From assembly GCA_015227615.1 (NCBI GenBank), contig JAALGZ010000019.1, positions 638,936 through 702,935 on the forward strand: a stretch of 64,000 bases of DNA, in the 5' to 3' direction. Below are positions 43,596-56,129 of this stretch, one piece after another. Origin of the DNA: Labyrinthula sp. Ha. Lineage: Eukaryota > Sar > Bigyra > Labyrinthulida > Labyrinthulaceae. The first letter of the stretch is position 1; every line of letters starts with the position of its first letter. Made by a program: the position numbers and the translations under genes. The notes below the pieces were generated by a model. It searched no databases. It was not told the DNA's origin and worked only from the letters and a program-made list of their open reading frames with translations.

Positions 43596-44945
43596 TAAAA
43601 CTTTCAACCCTTTTCTTTTTCGTTTTCTTTTTCATATTTTTTTTGTTAGACTTTCATCCTTTTTCTTTTTCATTTTTTTTCGCTAAACTTTCATCTTTTT
43701 CTTTTTCGTTTTCTTTTTCAGATATTTTTTTTGGTAAACTTTCATCCTTTTTCTTTTTCAGATATTTTTTTTGGTAAACTTTCATCTTTTTCTTTTTCGT
43801 TTTCTTTTTCAGATATTTTTTTGGTAAACTTTCATCCTTTTTCTTTTTCATATTTTTTCGCTAAACTTTCATCTTTTTCTTTTTCGTTTTCTTTTTCAGA
43901 TATTTTTTTTGGTAAACTTTCATCCTTTTTCTTTTTCAGATATTTTTTTTGGTAAACTTTCATCTTTTTCTTTTTCGTTTTCTTTTTCAGATATTTTTTT
44001 TGGTAAACTTTCATCCTTTTTCTTTTTCGTTTTCTTTTTCAGATATTATTTTGGTAAACTTTCATCCTTTTTCTTTTTCAGATATTTTTTTTGGTAAACT
44101 TTCATCCTTTTTCTTTTTCAGATATTTTTTTTGGTAAACTTTCATCTTTTTCTTTTTCGTTTTCTTTTTCAGATATTTTTTTTGGTAAACTTTCATCCTT
44201 TTTCTTTTTCATATTTTTTCGCTAAACTTTCATCTTTTTCTTTTTCGTTTTCTTTTTCAGATATTTTTTTTGGTAAACTTTCATCCTTTTTCTTTTTCAG
44301 ATATTTTTTTTGGTAAACTTTCATCTTTTTCTTTTTCGTTTTCTTTTTCAGATATTTTTTTTGGTAAACTTTCATCCTTTTTCTTTTTCATTTTTTTTCG
44401 CTAAACTTTCATCTTTTTCTTTTTCGTTTTCTTTTTCAGATATTTTTTTTGGTAAACTTTCATCCTTTTTCTTTTTCAGATATTTTTTTTGGTAAACTTT
44501 CATCCTTTTTCTTTTTCAGATATTTTTTTTGGTAAACTTTCATCTTTTTCTTTTTCGTTTTCTTTTTCAGATATTTTTTTTGGTAAACTTTCATTTGGTA
44601 AACTTTCATCCTTTTTCTTTTTCAGATATTTTTTTTGGTAAACTTTCATCTTTTTCTTTTTCGTTTTCTTTTTCAGATATTTTTTTTGGTAAACTTTCAT
44701 CCTTTTTCTTTTTCAGATATTTTTTTTGGTAAACTTTCATCTTTTTCTTTTTCGTTTTCTTTTTCAGATATTTTTTTTGGTAAACTTTCATCCTTTTTCT
44801 TTTTCATATTTTTTCGCTAAACTTTCATCTTTTTCTTTTTCGTTTTCTTTTTCATTTTTTTTTGCTAAACTTTCATCGTTTTTCGTTTTCTTTTTCACAT
44901 ATTTTTTGTTAAGCTTTCATCGTTTTTCTTTTTGAAATATTTTTT
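43596..44945 (+). repeat. Pyrimidine-rich minisatellite of intron-like units
   Basis: About 29 copies of a core TAAACTTTCAT followed by runs of TTTTTC. Two unit lengths alternate (~40 and ~51 bp). In most units the sequence from GTAAAC to TTTTCAG measures 28 nt (short unit) or 39 nt (long unit), and consecutive ones are separated by a ~12-nt ATATTTTTTTTG. On the minus strand the repeats read as Lys/Glu/Ser-rich open frames (KKDESLPKK), which I regard as a by-product of the repeat and not a gene. Confidence 0.88.
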
Positions 44946-45052
44946 TTCTTGATTTTGTTGGTTTGTATTTAAAAAAAAATTTTTTGGGCAATTGAAAATT
45001 GGGCCAATGAAAATTTGGAGTATTTGACTCCGGAGTCAAAAAACCCTATTCG

Positions 45053-45061
45053 TAGTACGTG
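45053..45061. repeat. Target-site duplication, right copy
   Basis: Identical to 42931-42939. Confidence 0.85.
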
Positions 45062-45940
45062 CCTTAATATCATGTGGAATATATGGGAACAACAATAGTC
45101 ATGTTAGCACTGCAAGCAAAGGCAGCAAAACAGAAGCTAGATCATATTTTAATCAGGAATAGAATGATTTGAAATAAATATTTTGAATATAATAACACTA
45201 TTTAGTTCTATATTTAAACCCCACATCGTGTATGAAGTGATATAAAAGAAATTGACTCATACACGAGTGTGACTTCCAAAGTTACAGCTTAACTAATAAA
45301 TTAAAATCTAAAGGAAAAATATTAAGAATGCTTAACTTCACATAACTTAGCTCCTTAAAGGTGGTGGTACCTTTGTATTTATGTGGAAAGATTGTAACAT
45401 TCTTTGTCATGATCGCGAATGCTTTGATGAATTTAATACTTGGTGAAAACATGCTAGGATGCACTTCTAACATATCAAAAGAGTATTATTAAGAAAATAA
45501 CAGAAATTACAGATCTTTTTGTGTTTGAATAATAAGATTTACAAGAGACAGCATCTAAGTGCAATGATCCAGTGGAAATTTGGAACTAATACTTTAAATC
45601 GTGTGTAAAATTAAAATGATGGATCTTGGGCTTATTTTAATTTTAAGAAATAGTTCCGAACAGAAACTCCTAATGGCAAGAAAGTAACTTGAAAGATCTA
45701 CAAGTTATTTGAATATACCAAATTATTGCAAAAGTTGGAAGAATTATTTATGGTTGTTCATAACCCAAGAGAAGTTATTGCGCCTGAGATTATGGTATCT
45801 TAATTGATATATTTTGCTAAGAATTTTAATTTTCTATGCTTTAAGCAGAAGTTGTTGTCTTATTTGACAGATCAGAAGGCATTATATATATATATTTTGG
45901 TCTCTGTTGACTATTCTTATATATATATTGCCCAGTATTT
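45062..45940. other. U2 spacer between the two insertions
   Basis: Aligned with U1 24655-25526, AT-rich, no gene seen. Confidence 0.6.
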
Positions 45941-46222
45941 AAGATTCGTTAAATTTGGACACGAATCAAGAAAAAACAGTTATATGTCCATGCCTCAACG
46001 GTGCTGCTTGACTTCGACCTCTATGGAAAGTCTATAGCGTGCAACCTAGTGCGAACAGAGACTACTTGTAGTTTCTGTGAACTTAGGTGGTCTTACTACA
46101 ACAAAACTTTTCCTTTTAGGAGAAAAAACCCAACAACTGTCAATTTTGATGTTGCAAGGATTACATGTAATCGGTTACAAGATGTTGATGGAAAAGGTGA
46201 AAATCAGAAACAGCAAAGGTAA

Positions 46223-46860
46223 ATAATTTTTTCTCAAAACCGCCTACTGGAGCTGCAGGCGTAGCGTCCTACTTGGCTGAAGAACTTGCTTGCAACGTTT
46301 CTACAGTTCAAAGTACTAGCGACAGGACCCTGAAAGTAGTTATCCAAGGTACCGGCAAGAAAAAGATTAGTGTGATGAACTGATATGCCCCACATTGTGG
46401 ATTGGGCAGGGAAGCCTACAGAAACTTCCTAAAAGAACTGAATGTAGTAACGAAGAATCTAAACAAGAGAAGAACGTTACTTTTAGGCGAGGATTTCAAT
46501 GCACCAGTGAGTTGAGTGCCGCTGAAGAAGGAAGGTAAGTTGGGGTTCTCAAGAGGAAGTAATTCGAATGTAAAGCTGCTGTAAGGTTGGCTAAAACTTA
46601 AATGGTACACGATCATTAACCACAAACATGTAACTGGGAAGAAGGGATCGAAAAAGCACGGAACATTCTATTCCCGATATGATAATACGAAGATATCGGA
46701 AATCGACTTCTTCATCACAAACAAACCAGAAAGGATTTACCTGTTCAAGCCAATAAGGGACATTAGCAACTGAATCTGGCAGAAAGAGAAGTTTGACCAC
46801 GTTGCTATTATGATGGAGCTGAAGAAATTCCAAAGAGGTAAGGAAAGATGAAAAAAAAAA
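46223..46860 (+). pseudogene. LINE apurinic-endonuclease region
   Basis: Recognised by LLLGEDFNAPVS at 46477-46510 (normally GDFNAP), INHKHVTGKKGSKKHGTFYS, ISEIDFFITNK and KFDHVAIMM near 46790-46815, where Asp-His at 46795-46800 corresponds to the catalytic SDH motif. Interrupted by several stop codons. Confidence 0.75.
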
Positions 46861-47323
46861 ACCAGAAAGACCTCTCCCAACCTCTCTCAAATAAACAACT
46901 TGCGCAATAGCTAGATCAAAGAATCATACTAGAACTCCTAAACCTAAAAGAGGAAGAAAGAGAGTACGAAGCGTTGACACAAATCATTCCTAAGCTGGTA
47001 AAAGATCTTGTACCTGAACAGAGCAATAACGCGGTAGAGCAGAAAACATCCGATTAAACAAGAGAACTGCTACAAAGTAAGAACACACTCTGGAATACAT
47101 CAATAGCAAGAGAAAAGAAAGAGCTCATCAACGTAGTAAAGAGAAGTGCAAGGAAGGAAAAAAGGGACTGGTACATCGAAACTGTCAGCAAAATATAGCT
47201 AGTGTATGAAAAAATCGTATAAGAGAAACGTATTTTCTACTGAATCTAGTAAAACCAACAGCTAAAACTTATGTCCGAATCACTATAGATGATAAAGAAA
47301 ACAAAGTAGATACGTGTCAGAGG

Positions 47324-48376
47324 TTGAGACTATTCAGTGACTATATAGCCAGTCAACAACTCCCACCAATATCGAAAATACAACTGATCCAAGAAGAAAG
47401 GATGCATTACTGTAGACCAATATATGAACCGGTTATAGAGGAACACATAAACTTAAATCCTCCAACAATGGATGAAGTCATGATATGCATAAGACAGCTA
47501 AAGAATAAACGAGTCGCAGGTGTTGACTGTATCGACAACGAAGTGTTGAAGTCATCACCAGCAATCCAGAAAGTTCTACTAAGAGACATTCAAGAGTTCT
47601 TCAGGAAAACAGCATTAAGCCAAAGAATTAAGAAGCAATTCTGATTTGGGGAAATTATTCATATCTACAAACAAAAAGGAGAAAAGAATTCACCTGGATC
47701 ATAAAGGCCCATAGCACTCTTGAACACAGCCTTCAAATTAACAACGAAAATAATCCACAATCGACTTCAACCAATTATCAATAAACTATTTTCTTATCAA
47801 GCAGGTTTTAGATCAGGACACTCAACAATAAACAAAATTGAAATCCTAAACAATATTGTGAAGAAAAAACTGCTGCAGAGCACAAAACTGAAACTTCTCT
47901 TCATTGACTTTCAAAAGGCTTTTGACTCTGTTAACCATGACTTCGTACAACTGTCGTTGAAGGAGCATGGAGTTCCTAGCAAACTCGGGAAACTTATCCG
48001 AGTATTATATAAAAATGCTACAGTCAAAGTCTCAGAAGGGAAACATATGTCCAAAGTGGTACACTTGAGAAGAGAAGTACTTAAAGGAGACTCACTTTCT
48101 CCTGCTATATTCATACTGGTGCCAAACTCTAAGAGAAAAAGGATAAATAAAAATACCTTGGCAAACGTAGAAGTAGCAGGAAACATCTTTAACTATCTCG
48201 CTTTTGCGGATGACCTGGTTGCACTCTGTGAAAATAGCGACCAAATAAGTTCCTTCATTGAACAACTCTACAAACTTGAATCCCACTCTGATCTAAGAAT
48301 AAACTTGAGTAAAACAAAAATACTATTAACAGACGGAGGATACTCTTTTACAGGACAAATACCAGATAAACCATGA
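47324..48376 (+). pseudogene. LINE reverse transcriptase region
   Basis: Two open segments, 47324-47644 and 47720-48376, separated by a stop and shift. Early blocks PPTMDEVMICIRQLKNKRVA and GVDCIDNEVLK; fingers/palm blocks QAGFRSGHSTINKIEILNNI, LLFIDFQKAFDSVNHDF (catalytic Asp near 47905) and LAFADDLVALC with FADD at 48203-48214. The catalytic aspartates are kept; the usual G-x-x-QGD-S-SP block has become REVLKGDSLSP. Non-LTR type because of the linked endonuclease and the spacing of these blocks. Confidence 0.85.
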
Positions 48377-48537
48377 ATAAACTCCTCGCCAACTTTTTCT
48401 GCGAAAAGTGCCAAGGATACTTCCATAGAGAATAGTCTCTAAAGGAACACCTTAGAAGCCGATTTTGCAATGGAAGTTTAAACCGAAGAAGAGCAGGAAA
48501 GTTAGCTGTCAAAGATACCAAATATATTGCTCAAAAG

Positions 48538-48912
48538 ATGCTGCAAATAGTTGCTGAACCAATAACGACGTTAGGAGAAGAAGTCCACCCAGTAAAAGAA
48601 ATGAAGTATTTAGGCGTGGTCTTTAACTCCACTGGAATAGCGCAAGAACATGTGCTGTCTAACTTGGACAAGTGCGAAGCAAGACTTATTAAATACAGGG
48701 ACATACTCTCCTGCGACACCCTGACCAGAAAAGTAAAGAGACAACTTGCATGCAGCATGGTCTTAGCTCCTGGAATATATAACCTCGCAAACTGGCCCCT
48801 AAACAATGATATAAAAAAGAAGTTAAAATTCTTGACAAGGAAAATAAACTCCATCTTGAACAACGTGCCAATCCAAGAATATAGGTTCTGTGAAGGTGAC
48901 TTGGACATCTAA
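48538..48912 (+). pseudogene. LINE C-terminal (thumb) region
   Basis: 124 codons. VHPVKEMKYLGVVFNSTG is the K-YLG block that follows the polymerase palm in non-LTR reverse transcriptases. It is separated from the polymerase frame by stops around 48376-48440. Confidence 0.65.
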
Positions 48913-50058
48913 AAGATCTTTCTTGAACAGAGAAGAAAATATGTAGAGGCAAATGATGCAACAGCCGACACACAAGTTCATATTCTTCGAGAAGCTGGAA
49001 TAAACAACCATCTAGAACCGAAAGACCCAAAATATATATCCCCCACTGAAGCATATCGAAAACTTGGTATAGAATAACAAGAATATATCGATTCTGTACC
49101 GCCCATCTAAAATCCACCAAGACACGGACCACCCCAACCAAAACGCCTAAGGAGAACCTACAACGTACCGGGCACAGGATCAAGAACACCAAGCAAATAA
49201 AACTATCTGGAACAAGCAGCGAGATATCGTGGAACCGCACCAGCTAACATAAGCCCTTTGACCTATGTGCAAGAACTACTTGGGCTCACTGGAACATCCA
49301 TATCCTGAACCTGGAACCTAAACATTCAGCAACTGCAACCAAAAAATATTATAACCCCAACCAATAAAGTGAACACAGCTCCCTTCTCCCCCAAGATACA
49401 GCCTGAATGGACCTCCCAACCTCCCTAACTCCATCCCTGCCCAGAACATCTGAAAAGCCAAAACATCCGAAATCCACTCCCTGACCCTGAAACCAGCTGG
49501 AACCTTAAAGATACACCTCACCGATATCCCTAAAAGTAAAAAAAAACATAAAAACTCACCCCTTGCAGCCTTGGATAGATCCAGCTAAAACCCCGATGCA
49601 CCAGAAACCCTCAGAATCCTCAGCTTACCACCTTCTGGATAAAATCAGCTCAAATCGTTTCAAATCTTGTTCAAACATCCATCATATGTGTCTTTGCAAC
49701 CCTCAGGAGCATTATTAACATTTACTAGCATTTGCTTCGGCCTCCTTGGCTCGGCGGAAAACAAACTCAATCCTTTTGCAATTTTGATTGATTTAAGATT
49801 GAGATTTTGGGATATCAAAATTTTGGGAAATCATGGATGACTAATCTAGAGTAAGGCAACCTTGGGCGAATGAAATCAGGTATCCTGGAAAACTAACCAA
49901 TAAGAACCAGAGAAAAGGGCAAGATATCCATAGTAACAAGAAGCATAGTAAGCAGAATAACTGAACCTCGATAGGTTAAGAGAGTAGTAAGTACCAGGCT
50001 CGTAGAAAGTTAGGCCACTAGGCTCATTTAATCCTTAACTAACTACCTAAGATCCGTT

Positions 50059-51908
50059 GCAACTAAGAACGACATTTGACTGGAGTATGGGTAATCTAGT
50101 ACACGCACAATTGAGTGCATAGTACAGATCTAGTTTGACATCATACTTTAGCGAAAGGTTATTAGACATATTAGAAACATTTTAGCTCATCTAAAAAGTA
50201 TGAAAAAACTGCTGAATTGAATTTTTAGCGCTTACACTATGGAAGCATAGCTAATAGATATTATTTTCTGTGCGGTTCCAATATATAATCATATGCCTAT
50301 GAATAGAAAGGGAAAAGGATGAATTAATTTTATTTAATACTCATTAACCTATTTTTATATAAGAGTAAACATCCACTGTTACAGAAAGATATTTTTCTTA
50401 AGAAATGTAAACTCAAGAGTAGTTCTCTAGTCGCCTATCTTTGCTCGTAAGTGCAAGTTTTTGCCATCTAGGTAGCTTTATTGTTCTCTAAATAGTAAGA
50501 AATAAATACAGTTTTCTTGTGTTGAGGTTCTGGAATTAAACTATTGAAAAAAAACACCCTCTTATAATAGTTTTCACTGACTTCAAAGAAACCACACAGA
50601 AATAGTCATAAGAAGAATCAATACTATTTTCTCATTCAATATATGACCAATTATCTAAGTTAGGAGTGAAAAAACACTTACACAACGTTTTCTTCTCGCA
50701 TAAATATATATTGGAAATGTATATAACGCGCTGAAAACACCATTTTCATACCTAAGATCAACTCGAAAATACTAAGAAGTTTGCACATATGGCACTGTAG
50801 AGAGTGCATATCTATGATGTTTGCCTCGCATTATACTCCATTACTCGTTTTAAAGGAATTTATCAGCTAAGAATTAAACTTTTAATTTCATTTATTGACT
50901 TTAATAGAAAAATCTAAGATAAATCCAACTTAGCATCGGTATTTGTACTTCAAATTTATTAGGTTGCATGAGAAGGATATGAAAGCGTTTGTGGTACAAC
51001 ACTCTGATTGATTTGATTGGCTCGGCCTCGGCAGGTATGTTTTCTCTTTTAAAAAGTTAAGAGTATACACATCTAGGCTAATGGAGTTTTTGAATGTAAG
51101 ATGATTTTGTTTGAGAAATTATTACTATATTATTCAGAGCTCTCTTCGTCTTAAGAAATGTCTAACCTCTGTTCTTGTAAACTACCATTAACCACTCTGC
51201 TACGTCATGTGGCTTTCCAAAGGTTAACTGGGATAGTAACTATTTTGTCAGCTACTATCTAGCTGCTGAAGACTAGGTTGATAACATTGACTAAAGTCCC
51301 TGCAGAATAGTTGGAAGGTTAAATGGATTAGCCTACACTGATAGATCATTTTATACAACCAAGGTCTTACCTTGTTTAAATGGCCCTACGCTGCAAAAAT
51401 ATAAAGTACAGCCTCGAGTTTAAAAAATGAACTTTTACCATTTTCTTGAATGGGGGAATTCGAAGAGTGTCTATTTGTCCTAGGAATGTCTGAAAGGGGA
51501 ATCCCATATTAATGGGAACAATTGTACACAATACAAAAAAGAAAGGAAAATACAATTGAAACATTACTAGACTCTTAAGCAATGTATTTATCTCGAGCCT
51601 ATGGATTCTCAGTCTCAGTCCTATTAGCCTTCTCGGCCTCGCTTCTGCTCCGAACCTAGACCTCAATTGAAAAAATACATTTTGTGGATTTTCAGCCGTA
51701 AATAGCTAGAAGAGTTGAAATTTTTCATTCGCCACTTTTTGTTCTGTTCGTATGCTCAACGATTAAATATTCTTGTATTATGAGCTAAATCTGAAATACA
51801 AATATTTATTACATAAGATCAGCACATAAACTCAAACTATAGATACAATATAAAACAGATTTTGCAATTTAAATATTGCTTAACTGAATAAAATTAACAA
51901 TACTCAAA
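50059..51908. other. U2 spacer upstream of the ROCO 3' end
   Basis: Aligned with U1 25538-27386. A minus-strand frame of 96 codons at 51376-51666 (RPRRLIGLRLRIHRLEINTL) is shared in part with U1 26930-27135 but ends early there; I do not call it a gene. Confidence 0.55.
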
Positions 51909-54444
51909 CTAAACCATATCCGAAGACAACTCATCTCTGAACCTTGTGGTTATTATATCGATAGTACTTTCTAACCAAGTCTTCTTTACTAACTTAAAAC
52001 CAATTTTTTTTTCACTTAGTAAAAACATATCAACAATCTTGTCAGGATTGAAAATAAATCTTGCAAAATATCGATATAACAAAATATCTCTTGGTTGATG
52101 TTCGTTTTTGTATTCAAGGACTACATTTAAGAACATAATCAAGCTAATTGGTTTTTTAAACTCAATATAGGCTTCAGTATCTTTTGAAGGTCTAATTCTC
52201 CTATCTTTTAAAACAGGAATTAATTCTGGAACAATAAAAGTTTCTACTTTGTCATCATATTTTAATAAAATCATACTACTTAAAGCAACTTTTAAAACAT
52301 ATTCTCTTTCTTCTTTAGTATATTTTTTGAGGAGGACATTGAACAAAGTTTTTCTAATAATTCCAAAATCAATATATTTTCTATATTCAGGAAAAATCTC
52401 TGAATTCAACTTAAAAGCAAGTTGATGAAGGCTTGAATCTCGAATAAAGCTTCCTAAAGCTTGAGCTATATATGAAGGTGCAAAAAATATAAAATTTGCT
52501 TCTTCAGATAACTCAAGGTTTTTATGGTAGAAAATAATTCCTGCTCTTGAATAAATATCAAGCATATCGTCCAGATTTTCTTCAGTAAATTTACAAAGTT
52601 TTCCTTTATTCTTGAACTTTTTCACACTTATATAATTTGATTCTTCTCTACAATTATCCAAGAATAAAACCCAGACACAAGGTAAACTTAACTCAGTTGA
52701 AATATAGTTGGTAAAAAATACATCTTCTTTTGCAAATCTATGAAGTTTTTCATGTATCTCAGAAAGAGTTTTCGAAGAAGGATTTGAATTCTCAATAGGA
52801 AAAAAACTAATCTTCTCATTTGTTGGTACCTGAAAATCAGTAAAAGTTTCAGAAACAAGTTTAAAGACTTTCAATTCAGTTTTTTCTAGTTCTTCTTTTT
52901 TATTTTTCCTAAGAAATAGTTTTAAATAGGTTCCAATAAAAATAACAGGTGCTCTTGGAGCATTTTTGACAACACTTTTTAACCAAAATCTAAGTCTATT
53001 CATATCTTTGTTATTTTGTTTTGTTAAGTTAAATACAATAACATAAACTGCATTTGGACTCATAAATAAATGATGAAGAGAAGAAAAAACTTCTTGACCT
53101 CCAAAATCAGAAACACGATAGAAAGGGCTATTTGATTTATAATCAGAGCTATTATCCCACGTAAACAGTTTTAGAAATTCTTCATCTTGAACAGTTCTTT
53201 CCAAAAGCTCTTTTTCAAAAGGAAGATTGTATTTTGAAGTTTTTCCAACTCTGTTATCTAAATTATATTCAATAGCAAGAACATTTTTCACTCTCTGCAC
53301 ACTAAGTTCATATTTAGTGAAAGGTTTTAAATTATCTTCTTTGATTTCAAAAATATTTGTATCTTCTAAAACCAAAGTTGAAGAAATATCTTTCATAAAT
53401 CTTTTTTTACATAAACTTCTTATGGTTGAAGTTTTTCCAGTTTTACTATCACCCATAAATAATAGTTGAAGTTCGTTCAAAGAGAGTTTTTGATTATATC
53501 TTTTTTGTAACATAGATTGAAGCATAATATAAATATTCTTTTTATTTTTTATCGTTCTGTTTATTGTTTCCAAATATAAAAGTGAAGGATGTTTTTCAAC
53601 TAGTTTTATCAAAGCTGTTTCAAAATCTTGCATAGCATCTATCCAAAACCTAAAGAATAAATAAAATTTACAAAATAACTTAAAATAGTAAAGAGAAGGA
53701 CTTCCCACCAGCAAAATTTTCACACCTCCAATTATTGTTTTTTTCTCTTGATATTCTTTATAATTCGTCGACTCCCAAACACTAAAGTTTACCTAAAAGG
53801 TTTGTTTACCCTAAGTTCTTCATAGTATTATTTTCTGATAGTGTTTGAAAAATACTTGATAACTCAGTTGCAGTGAAATTATTATTATTAAACCTAAATA
53901 TGAAATAAGAGAAAAATATACCACCAATGTTCAACTCTTATTCTCTTGCTTATAAATATATCAAAAGACTCAAAAGATATTATTTCACAACCAGTAAAAC
54001 TATAGTAAATAAATAATAAGAAACTACTCTATCTCTTTTAACTTAGGAAATATTTTTGGTTTAGAAAGTATATTAAAAGTATCATCATTTATTGTACAGT
54101 TATTAAACCTATCTTAAAATAAGGACAAAAAATACTCCAAGTAATCAACTACTGGAAATAAATTTAATAACCTTTCAAACGTTTCTTTAAAAACAAAAAG
54201 TGGACAATCGAAAAACCTATATTCTTTTAGAAGGAAATATCTTACAATAACGTAGTTATCTCGTTATTCACTTTCATACTTTGGAGAAAAGTTTTGATTG
54301 CCTTATTGAACTTTTCTGCTTCTTCTCCATCTTTATTCGACCTTATAATAATCTTATTCAAAATATATACCAAATAATCCAAAATTCATTGGTATTCCTC
54401 CTTTCTTCATATTGTCTTAGTATAGATTTTTCATCATATTTCAT
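51909..54444 (-). CDS. LRR-Roc-COR (ROCO) protein, U2 copy, eight exons
   Basis: Exons (minus strand): 54371-54444, 54246-54341, 54136-54216, 54028-54108, 53922-53999, 53810-53893, 53680-53781, 51909-53649; 778 residues. Introns are 29, 29, 27, 28, 28, 28 and 30 nt at the same positions and phase as in U1, every splice site kept although intron and exon sequences have changed. Exon 7 is one codon shorter than in U1. Exon 8 differs from U1 at about 62 of ~575 residues (~89% identity), with no frameshift. The P-loop is GDSKTGKT at 265-272 (Gly to Ser at a variable position); DFGGQ and most of COR are unchanged. The even, frame-respecting divergence indicates that both copies encode protein. Confidence 0.82.
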
Positions 54445-54708
54445 CTTTGTTTTTGTTCTTTTTTGACACAAAAATTATTTTACTGAAACTTTTTCGATTA
54501 ATTAGTTTAAAATATAAAAATATACTAAATTAAAACCAATAAAACAATTATTAATTTTTTCTTATTGAGCTTAACGTTAACTATCGGAAAAGGAATCCTT
54601 AACGGATCACGAATTTTACGGAAATTACCGTTTATAACGATATTCACGATATCTTTTGTAATCTCAAATTTTTTTAACAATTAAATTAGATTAGATTTTT
54701 AAGAGAGT

Positions 54709-56129
54709 TCTATGGTATTGCCAATTGAGTCCAAGGACCTAACCCTGAACGTGCCTGCGGTACTGCCCATACTCTCTACAGAAAAACTATTATTGTAATT
54801 ACGTTAATTCCATTAGCAAGTGTTCTTGAGTAGAAGGATCCCTCTTGTTCCAATAACTTCTTTTATCTTGCGCTTGATTTCTCAAAATTCCAATCCAAAA
54901 ACAAAGAAAACAACAAACACAACTGTAAAAGACCGGAAGGTGCCAGTTCAAGTGATCCAGTGGTTCAGATGCAAGATAATATCAATCCAGATGGTTAAAA
55001 ACATTCAGTTAGATGATTCGTAGCGGTTTTTTTCCAGGGTTTACCTTCCCAGCTGTAAGCTTCTCATTCAACGTGTTTCTATCTACTTTCAAGCTCCAGA
55101 AGGTCGATTATGAACCCAGTAGGGTGCATCTACTCCGTTTGATGACGCTTAAGCTGCTTGCCTTTATCCAGTAGAGACTTATTGTCCAGGTTTTGACAGA
55201 GTTTGACCAAGATTTTGTGATCCAGACGATTTCCAGACAGCTACTTTGCCTGTGTTTCATACAGTCTCCACAAGATCAGTCCTTGCTCAGTTTTAATAGT
55301 TCTAGCTTACTTTCGTGCTTTACTAGTGTGGTTGTTCCATATTTTTTCTGGTTATTCCACGGGTAGGAGGTAGCATGTCTTCTGGATCCTTTCTTTTGTG
55401 TCTTGGGCTTGTGGTTTACTATGTTCGCTGTATTTTGGAGCAGGAGTTCTTCTAACCTCCTTCCGTTCTTGTTCCTTCTTGAGGGATGTCTGTTCTTGCT
55501 GCTGGAGTTTTTCCTTGTTCTCTTGACCTGAGCGTTTCGGTCACCTTCAACAACTATGAATCTCCTCTTGTTCACTCTTTTCGGTACCTTTCCTTGCAAC
55601 GTTTCTAGCAGCTTTCCACATTCCCGGGTCAGTAGTACACTATGGCGTACATGTACGTTTCCTAAAAAAAGTATTATGTTATTCCAAGAGCTGTTCTTAA
55701 TAGCTAGGATCCTGCAGCTCACTCTGTAGATGTCAGTTACATCCGGAAGGTGTTCCTGACACACAAAGATCGCTACACCAGGGAAGTTGGAACGGGCTTG
55801 TGAGACAAACCACCTTTCTTTTCCATTCTGAATGGCAATTTTATTTTGCTTTCTCAAGTCTTTTAACACTTTCTGTCCAACTTCTTGAAGTAAGATCAGT
55901 AGGAGCGAAAGTTCGTAAGAGAGTTTCACTATTGTAGAGAGTTTGTATTGAGCAAGACCACCGACGTTGAATGAGGGTACTTGGACGCTCACTTTTCGTT
56001 GGCTAATAGAGTCTAGGAGCCAATGGAAGCGCTGAGTCGGCGTAAGCTCAGTATCAGAAATAACTTGTGTCATTTCTTCTTTATCCAAAATATCTTTTAA
56101 CAATTTATTGTTCTGTCCCAAATAGGCAT
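54709..56129 (-). mobile_element. Truncated LINE fragment (endonuclease part) in beta, U2
   Basis: Same as U1 30190-31610; the ~299-codon minus-strand frame (56175-55276) differs from U1 at only two residues. It sits at the same place in beta, so it predates the duplication. Confidence 0.6.

Larger units (their letters stand above)
42940..45052. mobile_element. 2.1 kb non-autonomous TIR element, full length
   Basis: Flanked by a 9-bp target duplication TAGTACGTG (42931-42939 and 45053-45061). U1 has the unfilled site TAGCACATG at 24646-24654, with matching sequence on both sides. The 30-bp inverted repeats (42946-42975 and 45017-45046) differ at one base and contain the palindrome GACTCCGGAGTC. 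The outermost six bases do not pair. Inside, from the left: a degenerate ~50-bp GC-richer repeat (about 43010-43210, with GCGCAGAAT cores), a GC hairpin at 43304-43328 and a long pyrimidine-rich tandem array. No transposase frame. The target length fits Mutator- or Merlin-type elements, but the superfamily cannot be fixed from the ends. Confidence 0.85.
45951..50048 (+). mobile_element. LINE (APE-type non-LTR retrotransposon), decayed
   Basis: Flanked by a ~10-bp duplication (AAGATTCGTT at 45941-45950, AAGATCCGTT at 50049-50058); U1 has the empty site at 25527-25537. Distinctly GC-richer than its surroundings. Order: a short upstream frame with Cys residues (46001-46222), endonuclease (about 46223-46860), reverse transcriptase (about 47324-48376), a C-terminal region with a possible CxxC...H...C knuckle near 48394-48460 and a further frame to 48912, then ~1.1 kb of 3' sequence without a poly(A) tail. 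Several in-frame stops and shifts interrupt it, so it is dead. The length suggests a nearly complete copy. Confidence 0.85.

Noticed and set aside
43654-44791. Many 60-75 codon frames in the minisatellite (KKDESLPKK on minus, FSFSDIFFG on plus)
   Set aside because: They are direct consequences of the tandem repeat, change frame between units and have no start or domain context.
51376-51666. Arg-rich 96-codon minus-strand frame
   Set aside because: The U1 counterpart ends early and no domain is visible.
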